From positions 425,051-489,050 of the forward strand of contig NW_004797474.1 of NCBI RefSeq assembly GCF_000002075.1: 64,000 bases of DNA. The letters are read 5' to 3'. Source of the stretch: Aplysia californica. Taxonomy: Eukaryota; Mollusca; Gastropoda; Aplysiida; Aplysiidae. Below are positions 10,918 to 21,782 of the stretch, piece after piece. The translations under genes and the position numbers were made by a program. How positions within the stretch are numbered: position 1 is the stretch's first letter; every line of letters starts with the position of its first letter. A model generated the notes under the pieces. The model did not search any database and was not told where the DNA came from. It was given only the letters and a program-made list of their open reading frames with translations.

Positions 10918-12280
10918 GTAGTAGTAGTATAAGGTTTTACGGCGCTCGCAACTGCTAAGGTCATATGAGCGCGCGAAACACAAGTTGTTCACCTCTGCGA
11001 AAGTTCACTTCACGACTGGTAACTAGTTTACTTTAAAATGCTAAAAAGTTAAAATATTCAAATTCGGTGTAAATACATTTGTGATCTAAAACAACTTTTA
11101 AGTAACAATAAAAATTTTAAATAATATCAGATTCACTTTACAACTCGCCATAAAGGCCAATGGCCTTTATAAAATTTAAAATTCTGCTGGGAACAACGAC
11201 GGAGAAAATATCCTGCAATTTCTTGCATTTATAATATTTCCTTCGGATCTCTCCAAAGTCTAGACATTCTGTTAAAATGTGTCTAATGGTAAAATCTGTG
11301 TCGCATCCGACACAGAACGGCTTCTCCTCTCCCTGCAGGAGGTATTTGTGAGTCAGGGCCGTGTGTCCGATGCGCAATCGAGTAAAAATGACTTCGTCTC
11401 TTCTGGAGAGATCCGAAGGATTTCGCTGTTCTAGTCTGGGTTTAATTTCGTATAATTTATTATTTTTCTGGTTTTCCCAGTGGCTCTCCCACAGACTGGA
11501 GGTGTACTTTTTGACTTTATTTCTAAAGTCAGTCTGTGGGAGAGTGTTTGTCGTTGATCCCAGCAGAAGGGATGAGGCTTTCTTCGCCAGGTCGTCTACC
11601 TGCTCGTTTCCTCGGATGCCCACATGGCTTGGGATCCATGCGAACATGATGTTTTTTCCTGTTTCGGATAGTGTATGGATTTTCTGTTGTAGCCTAACTA
11701 TTTTTGGGTGTAAGAGTGTGTAGTTTGTGAGTGAGGTGATGCAAGACAGAGAGTCAGAAAGGATAAGGAAAGATTTGTTAGGAGAATTTTCTACAGAGTC
11801 CAGTGCCATGTCAATGGCAGTGGCCTCCGCAGTGAAAATGGAGGCTTCAGGATGGAGTCTCCTCTGGTGTGTATTGTTGGGAGATAGGGCTGCGGCGCCC
11901 ACTTCATTGTCTTTTTTGGAGCCATCCGTGAAGATGAGCTCCGCACCGGGGTATTTATCTATTAGTTTTTTGTATTCTGCTTGAAAAGTTTTGGTGTTTG
12001 TGCTTTCTTTGTTGTGTGTGGTCAGCTGTAAATCTACTTTTGCCTTGGTGAGGTGCCACGGAGGGAGGTCGGGGAAAAGAATTTGTTGGATGTCTTGTTT
12101 GGAAAAGTGTAAGTTTTTGAGGTCCTCGAGGATTCTGAGGCCGAAAGGTTTGATGAGTTTTTCGTTGTTTTGGAATCTGTTTCTGGTTTCTGGATTTGTT
12201 TGAAAAATGCTGTTGTGCGCTGGATTTTCCGGTGTTGAGCTCTGTTTAACTGCGTATTGTAGTGAGAGTTGTGTGCGTCT
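10918..12280 (-). mobile_element. LINE 3' tandem copy B (RT thumb, RNase H, 3' UTR)
   Basis: A 1364-bp copy of the 3' part of the adjacent LINE. It starts at GTGTGCGTCT within the region between RT and RNase H. The frame is open from 12328 to 11138 (396 residues) because it continues in frame from an ATG in the tail of the upstream unit: the peptide starts MTLAVASAVKP, read from the tail hairpin, then TTTTRRTQLSLQYAVKQ from the body. RNase H motifs are intact and the G missing in the full element is present. Confidence 0.88.
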
Positions 12281-12501
12281 AGTAGTAGTAGTATAAGGTT
12301 TTACGGCGCTCGCAACTGCTAAGGTCATATGAGCGCGCGAAACACAAGTTGTTCACCTCTGCGAAAGTTCACTTCACGACTGGTAACTAGTTTACTTTAA
12401 AATGCTAAAAAGTTAAAATATTCAAATTCGGTGTAAATACATTTGTGATCTAAAACAACTTTTAAGTAACAATAAAAATTTTAAATAATATCAGATTCAC
12501 T

Positions 12502-15500
12502 TTACAACTCGCCATAAAGGCCAATGGCCTTTATAAAATTTAAAATTCTGCTGGGAACAACGACGGAGAAAATATCCTGCAATTTCTTGCATTTATAATA
12601 TTTCCTTCGGATCTCTCCAAAGTCTAGACATTCTGTTAAAATGTGTCTAATGGTAAAATCTGTGTCGCATCCGACACAGAACGGCTTCTCCTCTCCCTGC
12701 AGGAGGTATTTGTGAGTCAGGGCCGTGTGTCCGATGCGCAATCGAGTAAAAATGACTTCGTCTCTTCTGGAGAGATCCGAAGGATTTCGCTGTTCTAGTC
12801 TGGGTTTAATTTCGTATAATTTATTATTTTTCTGGTTTTCCCAGTGGCTCTCCCACAGACTGGAGGTGTACTTTTTGACTTTATTTCTAAAGTCAGTCTG
12901 TGGGAGAGTGTTTGTCGTTGATCCCAGCAGAAGGGATGAGGCTTTCTTCGCCAGGTCGTCTACCTGCTCGTTTCCTCGGATGCCCACATGGCTTGGGATC
13001 CATGCGAACATGATGTTTTTTCCTGTTTCGGATAGTGTATGGATTTTCTGTTGTAGCCTAACTATTTTTGGGTGTAAGAGTGTGTAGTTTGTGAGTGAGG
13101 TGATGCAAGACAGAGAGTCAGAAAGGATAAGGAAAGATTTGTTAGGAGAATTTTCTACAGAGTCCAGTGCCATGTCAATGGCAGTGGCCTCCGCAGTGAA
13201 AATGGAGGCTTCAGGATGGAGTCTCCTCTGGTGTGTATTGTTGGGAGATAGGGCTGCGGCCCCACTTCATTGTCTTTTTTGGAGCCATCCGTGAAGATGA
13301 GCTCCGCACCGGGGTATTTATCTATTAGTTTTTTGTATTCTGCTTGAAATGTTTTGGTGTTTGTGCTTTCTTTGTTGTGTGTGGTCAGCTGTAAATCTAC
13401 TTTTGCCTTGGTGAGGTGCCACGGAGGGAGGTCGGGGAAAAGAATTTGTTGGATGTCTTGTTTGGAAAAGTGTAAGTTTTTGAGGTCCTCGAGGATTCTG
13501 AGGCCGAAAGGTTTGATGAGTTTTTCGTTGTTTTGGAATCTGTTTCTGGTTTCTGGATTTGTTTGAAAAATGCTGTTGTGCGCTGGATTTTCCGGTGTTG
13601 AGCTCTGTTTAACTGCGTATTGTAGTGAGAGTTGTGTGCGTCTGAGTGAGAGTGGTGGAATGTTGGCCTCGGCCTGTAGGCTCTCCACCGGAGAAGTGCG
13701 GAAAGCCCCCAGAGCGAGGCGGAGTCCTTGGTTCTGTATTGGATCTAGTATTTTTAAGACGTGTGGTTTTGCCGATCCGTAGACTTGACAGCCGTAGTCA
13801 AGCCTGGACCGGACAAGGGAGATGTACAAGTGGAGAAGGTGTTTTGAGTCCCCGCCCCACTCCGGATGTGATAGAATTTTCAAAGCGTTTAACGCTTTCT
13901 GGCACCTCACACGAAGGTCTTTGATGTGTGGTGTGAATGTAAGTTTTTTGTCAAAAATGACACCGAGGAAACGAGCTTGGTCCTGGACGGGAATCCTTTC
14001 CCCGTATAGTGTCAAATCCGGCTGCAGCACACGTCTGCCTGTTCGGCAGAAGTGTACTGCAACCGTCTTTGACGGGGAGAACTTGAAACCGTTGTTGTTT
14101 GCCCACGTTTCAAGTTTTTGCAGCTGCGTTTGCAGCTGCCTTTCCATAGATCTCAAATGAGGATTTTTCGATCGGCAGCATATCAAGAAGTCGTCAACGT
14201 ATAACGAGCTGTCTATGCTGTTCTGGAGGGTTTTCACTATGGAGTTAATTTTAATTTCGAAAAGGAGAGGAGAAAGGATGCTCCCCTGGGGGACTCCTTC
14301 CTCCTGTTGGTGGGGGTCTGAAAGGGAGGATCCGACACGAACCTGGAAGGAACGGTTCTTCAGGAAGTTGCCAATGAAGGCAGGGAGGTGACCGCGTATG
14401 CCGAGTGCGTGCAGGTCTTGAAGAATGCCGTACTTCCAGGTTGTGTCGAAGGCTTTTTCTAGGTCAAAAAAGATGGCGATCATGTGGCCTCTTTCGGCGA
14501 ACGTCTCGCGTATAAAGGTCTCCAGGCGGACCAGGTGATCCAGAGTGGATCGGGTTTTCCTGAATCCGCACTGGAGACCGCTCAGCGAGCCCGTCGTTTC
14601 CAGAAACCACATGAGTCGCCTGTGAATCATTTTTTCAATTAGTTTGCAGAGACAGCTCGTTAGGGCTATAGGTCTGTAATTGGATGGGTGTGTGTGGTCT
14701 TTGTTTGGTTTGGGTATTGGAATGACAGTGGCGAGACGCCAAGACTCCGGAAAGGAGTGCGACCGCCACATGTCGTTGTATATGTGTAGTATGAGTGTGA
14801 GTGTTTTTGAGGGTAAGTGTCTAATGATCTTGTTGTGGATGTCATCCGGTCCCGGGGCTGTATCGCCCAGGTCCGAGATGCACGATGTTAATTCGTCTAT
14901 TGTGAAGTCTGCGTTGTAGGTTTCAGTGTTGTTTGAGTGGAAGTTTAGGTGTTGTTTTTCTCTGTTAGTTTTGACGTTTTGAAAAGTGGTGTTGTAGTTT
15001 GCTTGGGATGAGTTTTTGGCTAGAGATGTAGCTATTGTGTTTGCAATGTCTACTTGTGTTTCAGCTGTTGTTCCATCCGGCCTCTGGACGTGCCGAATGG
15101 TGTCTGTGCGTCTACCTGAGAATTTTTTAGCAATTTGGAAAACTTGATTGAGTGGTGTCTGGCTGTTGATTTTGGAGATGTATTTTTGGAATGATTGTCT
15201 TTTGCTCTCCCTGAGGCATCTACGTGCCTCAGCTCGAGCCTTTAAGTAAAGTATCTTATTTTCTATGGTGGTGTTGTTGACGGCTCTTCGATACGCTGCC
15301 TTCTTTTTCTTTACTGCGTCCTCACATTCCCAAGAGAACCAGACCTTGTTCCTCCGGGGTTTTGTTTTTGTTTTTGGAATGTGATTGTGGCATATTTCTA
15401 AGAGTTTTTCGTGAAATTTATTGTAGTTGTGGTCGAAATTGGGATTAAGAATCTTGGAACATTGATTGGCAAACCCGTCCCAGTCGGCTTTTTTGAAGTT

Positions 15501-16172
15501 GAAGCGTTCTGGGATCGGGTCGTTTTGGAGGCTATTGTTTTTGAGAAGAATTGGGAAATGGTCCGTACGGTCATCCAGCACAGACCACTCAAGATCTGGG
15601 ACTAGTTCAGGGGTACAAAAAGTAAGGTCAAGGGATGAAGTGCCATAAGTGGCTCTGTTTCTGAAAGTTGGGGATTTATCATTTAAGAGACAGATGTTAT
15701 TTTGAAATAAAAAGTTTTCTATTATTTTACCTTTCTGGTCTATAGGTTTGTCTCCCCAAAGGGGGCTGTGGGCATTGAAATCACCTAGTAAAATAAAGGG
15801 TTTTGGGAGCTGGGACTTTAAGTCATTTAGTTGGGTTATTTTGAGGGGGTAATTTGGTGGGATGTAAACTGAGCAGATCGTGATTGGTCTGTGCAGGGTG
15901 ACCCGTACGGCAATAGCCTGGAGGGTCGTCTTAAGATGTACTTGTCTGTGGAGTGTGTGGTTGTCGGTGTAGATGGTGGTACCACCGGAAGCAATCTGGT
16001 TCTCCGTGTGAATGTGATGGTACGCAGTAAATCCTCTTAAGTCTATGGTTGAAGCCGGGGCGAATTTTGTTTCTTGAATACAGGCCACCCGTGGGCACAG
16101 TGTGGCCTGTAAATGTTGCAATTCTGCAATGGAAGGTCGGATTCCGCCGGCATTCCATTGCAGGACCGCCAT
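12502..16172 (-). CDS. LINE ORF2: endonuclease, reverse transcriptase, RNase H (one frameshift)
   Basis: About 1220 residues once the frameshift is allowed for. N-terminal APE-type endonuclease: VLQWNAGGIRPS at the start, ACIQETK, and ILLGDFNAHSPLWGD. Reverse transcriptase: FFDLEKAFDTTW (motif A), EGVPQGSILSPLLFEI (motif B) and SLYVDDFLI (catalytic DD). RNase H: LIFTDGSKKDNEVG, ILSDSLSCITSL and WIPSHVGIRGNEQVDDLAK, then a C-terminal Cys/His patch (CVGCDTDFTIRHILTEC). Near 13260 one G is missing relative to the two downstream 3' copies, which shifts the frame early in RNase H. Presence of RNase H points to the I side of the I/Jockey group rather than Jockey proper. Confidence 0.93.
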
Positions 16173-17674
16173 TATGAATTTTTACTTTTTGATTTGGAGC
16201 ACTTAGGCCCCGGCTTCGAAGAAGCACTCTGACTCCTCCTTACGGGGGAGGCAGAGTGTTTTCTAGGTTGCCGTCCTGGATTGGACGGCGGTCTAGTGGG
16301 GGATTTGGAGGAGTGACAGACTCCGCCCTTCCCGGGTTCAGGCCGGGGAGGGGGGTCGGAGATGTCTTCCTCCATTGGTTGGTGGTGGGGTAGGGGGGTG
16401 TCTGCTGGAGAGGGAGCAGACGGAGGGAGCTGGGAAGAGGGGGAAGGGTGCACCTCACGCTCCATCAGAGGGATGAGGTGTGAGGTGGAAGAAGAAGAAG
16501 AAGGAGGAGGAGAAGAAGAAGAAGGAGAAGAAGAGGAAGAAGAAGAGGAAGTGATAGAGGAGGGGGGAGGGGGAGGAGAGAGGGCGGAGGGAGAATCCAC
16601 CCTGTCCTCCCCTAGAACCTCAAAGCGGTTTGTCAGAGGTGTCTCGATGAAAGGAAGAACCTTTTTTGTTTTACTAGCAGAGACATGCCTGTTGACCGTG
16701 GGCTTTGGGAGGTCAGCAGTTGAAGGACTTGCGGACCTCGTGGTTTCCCGTGCTACCTTGGCGTATGACCGGCCAGGGATCGGGGTCACAACTGGCGGGC
16801 AGGTAGCTTTGCGGGCCTCCTGAAACGAGCAGCCATTTCGTACTTTATACTCTTGGATTGCGCGTTCTTGAATCCAAGTCGGGCAATCCTTACTAAAGGC
16901 TGTGTGCTGGCCGTGGCAATTGGGGCAACAAGGACTAGCCTTGCATTCCTTCTCAGGATGCCCGGTCTTGCCACAACGAGGACACACGGCTGCGTGTCGG
17001 CATCTCGACTGACTATGTCCGAACTTCTGACACTTGAAGCAGCGCAGAGGGTTCGGTACATAGGGTCGCACGTCTAAGACCAAGTACGATGCCCGAACGG
17101 TGGCTGGAGGGCGACACGAATCAAAGGTCAGGATGACCGTGTTGGTTTCGAGGGTGGTCTCCCCCCGTCGGAGAGTAATCCGGCGGGCTTCAATCACACC
17201 TTCGCAGTTCGCCACAATTTCCTCCATGCTGCAGCCCTTTAGTTCATGGCTGCGGACGACGCCCTTCGAGCAGTTCAACTTCTGGTATCGTTCGGAAGTA
17301 CATGGAATACTGCCGAAGGTCGTGATGTTCAGAAGTTTGGCCACTTCAGTCTCTGTTGCGCACTTGACGAGGAGTACACCAGAGGACAGCTTCTGGACAT
17401 TCGTAGGAATGTATCCCAGAACCTGTCTTAGTGCATCTCCCGTCTTGAACAAATTTAGATCAGTGATCTTCTTCTGTGCGTCTTCTTTGCAGCAGATGGC
17501 CACGTACGGCTGCTTCGGAAGCTCCCTGGGAGAAGGGAGAAAAGAGGCAGACGTAAAGGTCCTTTTTCCAGTTTTGGAGTTTTTGCTCGGCTCGGCGGCC
17601 GCACCCGCTTCCGCGAGCCGAGACTTTTTAACGTTGGGAGCTGGGGAAGGGTCTTTTTTTGATTTGGATTCCAT
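16172..17674 (-). CDS. LINE ORF1: gag-like RNA-binding protein with CCHC knuckles
   Basis: A 500-residue protein. It has a basic N-terminus, a middle domain running to ILTFDSCRPPATVRASYLVL, and then three zinc knuckles at ~218-270: CFKCQKFGHSQSRC, CPRCGKTGHPEKEC and a third CPNCHGQHTAFSKDC. These are typical of ORF1 proteins of I and Jockey elements, which package the element RNA. The C-terminal third is rich in serine and proline (a run of Ser/Pro around 390-440). Its stop codon overlaps the ORF2 start as TAATG. The frame is intact throughout. Confidence 0.9.
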   Translation of the reverse strand: MESKSKKDPSPAPNVKKSRLAEAGAAAEPSKNSKTGKRTFTSASFLPSPRELPKQPYVAICCKEDAQKKITDLNLFKTGDALRQVLGYIPTNVQKLSSGVLLVKCATETEVAKLLNITTFGSIPCTSERYQKLNCSKGVVRSHELKGCSMEEIVANCEGVIEARRITLRRGETTLETNTVILTFDSCRPPATVRASYLVLDVRPYVPNPLRCFKCQKFGHSQSRCRHAAVCPRCGKTGHPEKECKASPCCPNCHGQHTAFSKDCPTWIQERAIQEYKVRNGCSFQEARKATCPPVVTPIPGRSYAKVARETTRSASPSTADLPKPTVNRHVSASKTKKVLPFIETPLTNRFEVLGEDRVDSPSALSPPPPPSSITSSSSSSSSPSSSSPPPSSSSSTSHLIPLMEREVHPSPSSQLPPSAPSPADTPLPHHQPMEEDISDPPPRPEPGKGGVCHSSKSPTRPPSNPGRQPRKHSASPVRRSQSASSKPGPKCSKSKSKNS

Positions 17675-18247
17675 GAGAGTTTTCTATTTTATTCGACTCC
17701 GGGGCTCCCCGCCCGCCACGGAGCCCAACAAGGGGACACATAGCTCGGATATCCAGAGCTGTGCCAGGGCTACCCCGGAGCTATACTCTCAACGAGAAAG
17801 TACAAGACCCTCCCGTCAAGATTGACCCAGGGCTTGATGGGGTTTCAGCTCTCAACCGGTTGAGTGGCATGGGCCGTGCCACCCTCCCGTCTAAGAGGAA
17901 AACCTGGGCCAAAGAGGTGTGTTGGTGAGGGACAGTCCGTGGACTGATCTCATCTCAACCGCCAGGTACCCGGTTTCCCTCCGCACGGGTTGCACCTCAC
18001 GGTCAACAAGGCGCCCACTCTGTGGGATGGGTGACCTCTCTTTTTGCTGCACATGAGGTCAGCGGTGGCAGGAAAGACAGAAGAAGAAAGAAAGAAGGAA
18101 GGAGAAGAGGAAGATACACCAAAGTAGGTGTCGCATCCGGATCTCAGAGGATTGGGGTCCGAGTGCGACACCTCGCCTTTGAAGGGGTTGCACCTTCTGC
18201 AGACGAAGCAGTGGGTCTATTTATATCCCCCCGACCCACTGGGGGTA
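17675..18247 (-). promoter_or_regulatory. LINE 5' leader with terminal hairpin and TATA-like box
   Basis: The element's 5' end on the minus strand starts ACCCCCAGTGGGTC. The 9-mer CAGTGGGTC and its exact complement GACCCACTG (plus strand 18210-18242) flank a short loop containing ATATAAATA, so the first ~40 nt can fold as a hairpin with an AT-rich loop. The rest is a GC-rich leader. Full-length LINEs of this group use internal promoters near the 5' end; assignment of that role here is inference. Confidence 0.55.
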
Positions 18248-18534
18248 AGAAAATTTTAAGATTACCTTTGTTGATACTGATCAATAAGACTAATGCTTAT
18301 ATGAAAGGTGTTCATTTTAAATGTGTTGTATTTTTTTGTGTGTGGGAGTTATTTTTACATCCCCAATCAACACAATTTAGATCACTTTGGGTGTAGATTT
18401 CCGACATTTCAAATCGAACCCTGACTCATCGATAGGTATTTTAATTTTATAGCCATTATGAGTTAGATGATGTCCTAATATGAAACTTAAGTCTCAGTGA
18501 ATAGTGTTGCAAGACATACTTCAATGAAAAATAC

Positions 18535-18627
18535 CTTCTGATGCCGATCATCATTCAGCACTTCTCGTTTCTTGACAGTCTCGATATAAACGGTCCATTT
18601 GTCCTGTCGTCGGTCTAATGGGCCCTC
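18535..18627 (-). CDS. Exon-like module 2a (31 codons), function unknown
   Basis: 93 nt, phase 0 at both ends, between acceptor CGATTCAG and donor GTATTTTTC. It encodes EGPLDRRQDKWTVYIETV then KKREVLNDDRHQK. Similarity to module 1 (PVD.RQD...VHID.VE..E..ND..QK) is clear. Open and with both splice sites, so it is the best candidate for a working exon in the array. Confidence 0.4.
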
Positions 18628-18765
18628 CTGAATCGTATTGATGAAAGAAAAAATGAAACTTTTTCAAGCACCAATGATTATTCTTTTAGTTAGTACATAA
18701 ATAATGTTATATAATTTCTTAAGTCAGTTAGCAGAATTGCAAGAAATATTATTTCAAAGAATTAC

Positions 18766-18830
18766 CTTCTCAGGCTGCCCATCATTCATCACTTCTTATT
18801 TGCGGTTTCCAGTCACATAGGAGGTCCTTC
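18766..18830 (-). pseudogene. Exon-like module 3a, interrupted
   Basis: About 65 nt between CCTGTAG and GTAATT on the minus strand, ending VMNDGQPEK-like. It is shorter than modules 1 and 2, with in-frame stops. Clearly paralogous to 20908-20973. Confidence 0.35.
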
Positions 18831-18850
18831 CTACAGGCTGTGCTGTCCTC

Positions 18851-19542
18851 CTGGTGGTATCAGAACATCTACCACAGAAAGGTCAAAAGCCAAAGAAAAA
18901 GCTGGCAGAGTTTGTATGATCCACTGAGTATACATTTTACAACACCACTGATACAATTCTGACAGTGCCACACCAACAGGCTGCAAAGAACAATCCAGTA
19001 TACAACAGTCAATTCAACACTCAAGTTAAAAATCAGCAAGCAGCTCTTCCCAGTCTGTTCTACTCCTGCCACCCCCTTCCTCCTGAAAAGACTCAATCTA
19101 CCCCTGCCGCCCCACTCACCCCCCCCCCCCCAAAAAAAAATAAATTTAAAAAAATAAAAAAATCCTGCACTGCCCCCTCAACTCCCTCCCGCCATGGCCA
19201 TGGCAATACTATCTACAAAATCCTACTCTGAACCTAGCCTATCCACCTAGCTTCCTATCAACCCATCTTTACAAGACCACAGTAGTGTAGGTAGGGGTCT
19301 TTTAAAGGGGGAAGGGGGTGACAGAGGTAGAATTGGGTGGAGAGAGCTGCCTAATGATTTTGCGCTTGAGTGCTGGAAGTGAATTTTGCATACTAGCATG
19401 TTTTTTGCAGCTTGTTGGTGCTGCACTGCCATTACTGTTTCAATGATGCTGTAAAATGTATACTCAAAAATGGATCAAACAAACTTCACCAGCTGTTTAT
19501 TTGACCTTCTACCTTCTGTGGTAAACTTATTGATAACACCAG
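18851..19542. mobile_element. Long-inverted-repeat element, copy 2
   Basis: Same arms as copy 1: left arm begins CTGGTGGTATCAGAACATC, right arm ends TTGATAACACCAG. The centre has a C-run followed by an A-rich block (19110-19165) absent from copy 1 but shared with copy 3, so copies 2 and 3 are closer relatives. Confidence 0.75.
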
Positions 19543-20101
19543 CACCCTCTTGCTAAAAGTCCGATGAGTGACAATAATCTGAAGAAAATAATTTCAAAGT
19601 TAAACCAGTTTGAATTACTTAACTTTGAGTTTAAGCACATTCATGCTGGGGCATCTAAATTATTTGATTCGTAATTAAATTTAAATGCAGCACATTCTAT
19701 TTACATGAGCAAAGTAGTTTTAAAAAATGCAGCATGTGACACAGAAAGAAAGTTTTGTTCTTCAAGGAAATGTATAAACCTTACATTGTGTCCACCTTTT
19801 AATCAATTAAAAATATAACGGTACAAGTATACCTATGCTGGTGAGGAAAGAAAGACATGACAATTGCAGGCTGAGAAAAGAATGACTCTGAAGCAAACAT
19901 CTTCAATTGTTTCCGTTTGAATTACATCAATTATAAGCAACTTTTGTAGGTCTTTTTTCAGGAGCCATAAGACAGGTCCAGGGGAAGTTTTTGAGAGAAA
20001 CAGAAACGTAAAAATGAAACTTTCAAGTTGACCCAGCATTGGGTATTCTAATTATTTTTCAAACGTTTAAATAGGCCGAGACATCGTTCAAAGACAAATA
20101 C

Positions 20102-20199
20102 CTTATGGGGATGACCATCATACACTTCTTGTTCCTCGATACAGTTGATATGGACAATCTTCTGGTCTTGTAGGGGATCAACCGGTGCTGCAGGCAGTC
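20102..20199 (-). CDS. Exon-like module 1b, function unknown
   Basis: 98 nt between acceptor TCATCACCAG and donor GTATTTGTC. Encodes LPAAPVDPLQDQKIVHIN then CIEEQEVYDGHPHK. It is the unit-2 counterpart of module 1a; a 5-bp difference near the acceptor means the two cannot both join the same upstream phase unless a different acceptor is used. Confidence 0.35.
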
Positions 20200-20665
20200 C
20201 TGGTGATGAAAACAAGGTGTCAAAGAATGACTGATTGAGTACAATGTGTCAAAGATTGATTGAATGATTGAGGTGTTTTACGGCACTGTCAAGGTATCAA
20301 AGAAAATCCAACATCTCGTGTTTTATTTAGTATCATAGTATAAAAACATTCTATATTCTCGTGACGATAAAGAAAATCCAGAATTTTGAAATTTCCTTTG
20401 ACTAGTACTGATCAATAAGACAAATTAATGCTTATATGAAAAGTGTTCATTTTAAGTTTGATTTTTTTAAACGTTTTTTTACCCCCTCATCAACACAATT
20501 TAGATCACTTAGGGTGTACATATCCGACATTTCACGATGAAACCTGACTCATTGATGGGTATTCTAATTTTATAGTCATTATGAGTTAATAATGTCATAA
20601 TAATAATGGAACTTAAGCCTCCGTGAATAGTGTTGCTAGACAATACATACTTCAATGATAAATAC

Positions 20666-20758
20666 CTTCTAATTCTGATCATCATTCATCCCTTCTCGTT
20701 TCTTGACATTCTCGTTATAAACGGTCCATTTGTCCTGTCGTCGGTTGAATGGGCCCTC
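20666..20758 (-). pseudogene. Exon-like module 2b, decayed
   Basis: The unit-2 counterpart of module 2a: 93 nt, EGPFNRRQDKWTVYNENV then KKREGMNDDQN, with an in-frame TAG two codons from the end. The acceptor CAG has become CTG. It is therefore not usable as an exon in its present form. Confidence 0.4.
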
Positions 20759-20907
20759 CAGAATCGTATTGATAAAAGAAACAAAAATGAAGTTTCTCAC
20801 GCATCAATGAATATTTTTAAAAGTTATTACATAGATCTAAATAATACATAAATTCTTAATACGTCAGTGAGCAGAATTGCTAGAAATATTATTTCAAAGA
20901 CAATTAC

Positions 20908-20973
20908 CTTCTCAGGCTGCCCATCATTCATCACTTCGTATTTGCGGTCTTCCAGTCACATAGGAGGTCCTTC
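20908..20973 (-). pseudogene. Exon-like module 3b, decayed
   Basis: 66 nt between CCTGTAG and GTAATT; reads EGPPM, a TGA stop, then LEDRKYEVMNDGQPEK. The 3' half aligns with the end of module 2 (REVLNDDRHQK). Counterpart of 18766-18830. Confidence 0.35.
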
Positions 20974-20993
20974 CTACAGGCGGTCTTGTCCTA

Positions 20994-21682
20994 CTGGTGG
21001 TATCAGAACATCTACTACAGAATGGTCAAAAGCCAAAGGAACAGCTGGCAGTGTTTGTATAATTCACTGAGTATACATTTTACAACACCACTGATACAAT
21101 TCTGACAGTGCCACACCAACACGCTGCAAAGAACATTCCAGTATACAAAAGTCACTTCAACACTCAAGTTGAAAATTAGCAAGCAGCTCTTCCCAGCCTG
21201 TTCTACTCCTGCCACCCCCTTCCCCCTGAAAAGACTCAATCTACCCCTGCCGCCCCACTCACCCTCTCCCCCCCAAAAAAAAATAAATTTAAAAAAATAA
21301 AAAAATCCTACACTGCCCCCTCAACTCCCTCCCGCCATGGCCATGGCAATACTCCCTACAAAATCCTATTATGAACCTAGCCTATCCACCTAGCTTCCAA
21401 TCTACCTAGCTGTATGGCCCCATTGCGGTGTAGGTTGGCTTTTTTCGGGGGGAAAGGGGTGGTGGCAGGAATAGATCTGGGTGGGAAGCGCTCCCTGGTG
21501 AGTTTAAGATTGAGTGTTGAAGTGACAATAATATACTGGATTGATCCCTGCAGCTTGTTGGTGCTGCAAAACCAGAATTGTATCAATGACTCTGTAAAAT
21601 GTATACTTAATGGAACAAACAAGCACTGCCAGCTTTTTGTTTGGCCTTTGACCTTCTATGTTAGCCTTACTGATAACACCAG
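20994..21682. mobile_element. Long-inverted-repeat element, copy 3
   Basis: Same organisation and length as copy 2, including the C-run/A-rich centre and GCCATGGCCATGGC. It begins the third ~2.1-kb unit, whose remaining part is interrupted by a SINE and a small inverted-repeat element. Confidence 0.75.
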
Positions 21683-21782
21683 TGTCTTCTTGACCAAACA
21701 TCTGATGAGTGGTAGTTTTCTAAGAAAAATAAATTTAAAGTAAAATCAGTTTGAATAGCTAAATTTTGAGTTTTATTTTTGT

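Larger units (their letters stand above)
9541..18260 (-). mobile_element. Full-length I/Jockey-group LINE with tripled 3' end, in 13-bp target duplication
   Basis: The 13-mer AGAAAATTTTAAG is at 9541-9553 and again at 18248-18260. Between them, on the minus strand, is one LINE: a 5' leader (18247-17675), ORF1, ORF2, a ~220-bp 3' UTR and a short (TAC)n tail. The last 1.36 kb is repeated: full element 18247-12281, then 3' copies 12280-10918 and 10917-9554. Units are 1364 and 1365 bp apart. The single target duplication around all three shows that they arrived, or multiplied, within one insertion. Near-identity of the copies and an almost open ORF2 imply a recent event. The host sequence on both sides matches the uninterrupted neighbouring unit around 20340-20420, confirming the insertion point. 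Confidence 0.93.

Noticed and set aside
9996-14160. Plus-strand frames of 70-120 codons, three times identical
   Set aside because: Antisense shadows of the minus-strand LINE ORF2.
16362-16823. Glu/Gly-rich plus-strand frame
   Set aside because: Antisense of the Ser/Pro-rich part of LINE ORF1.
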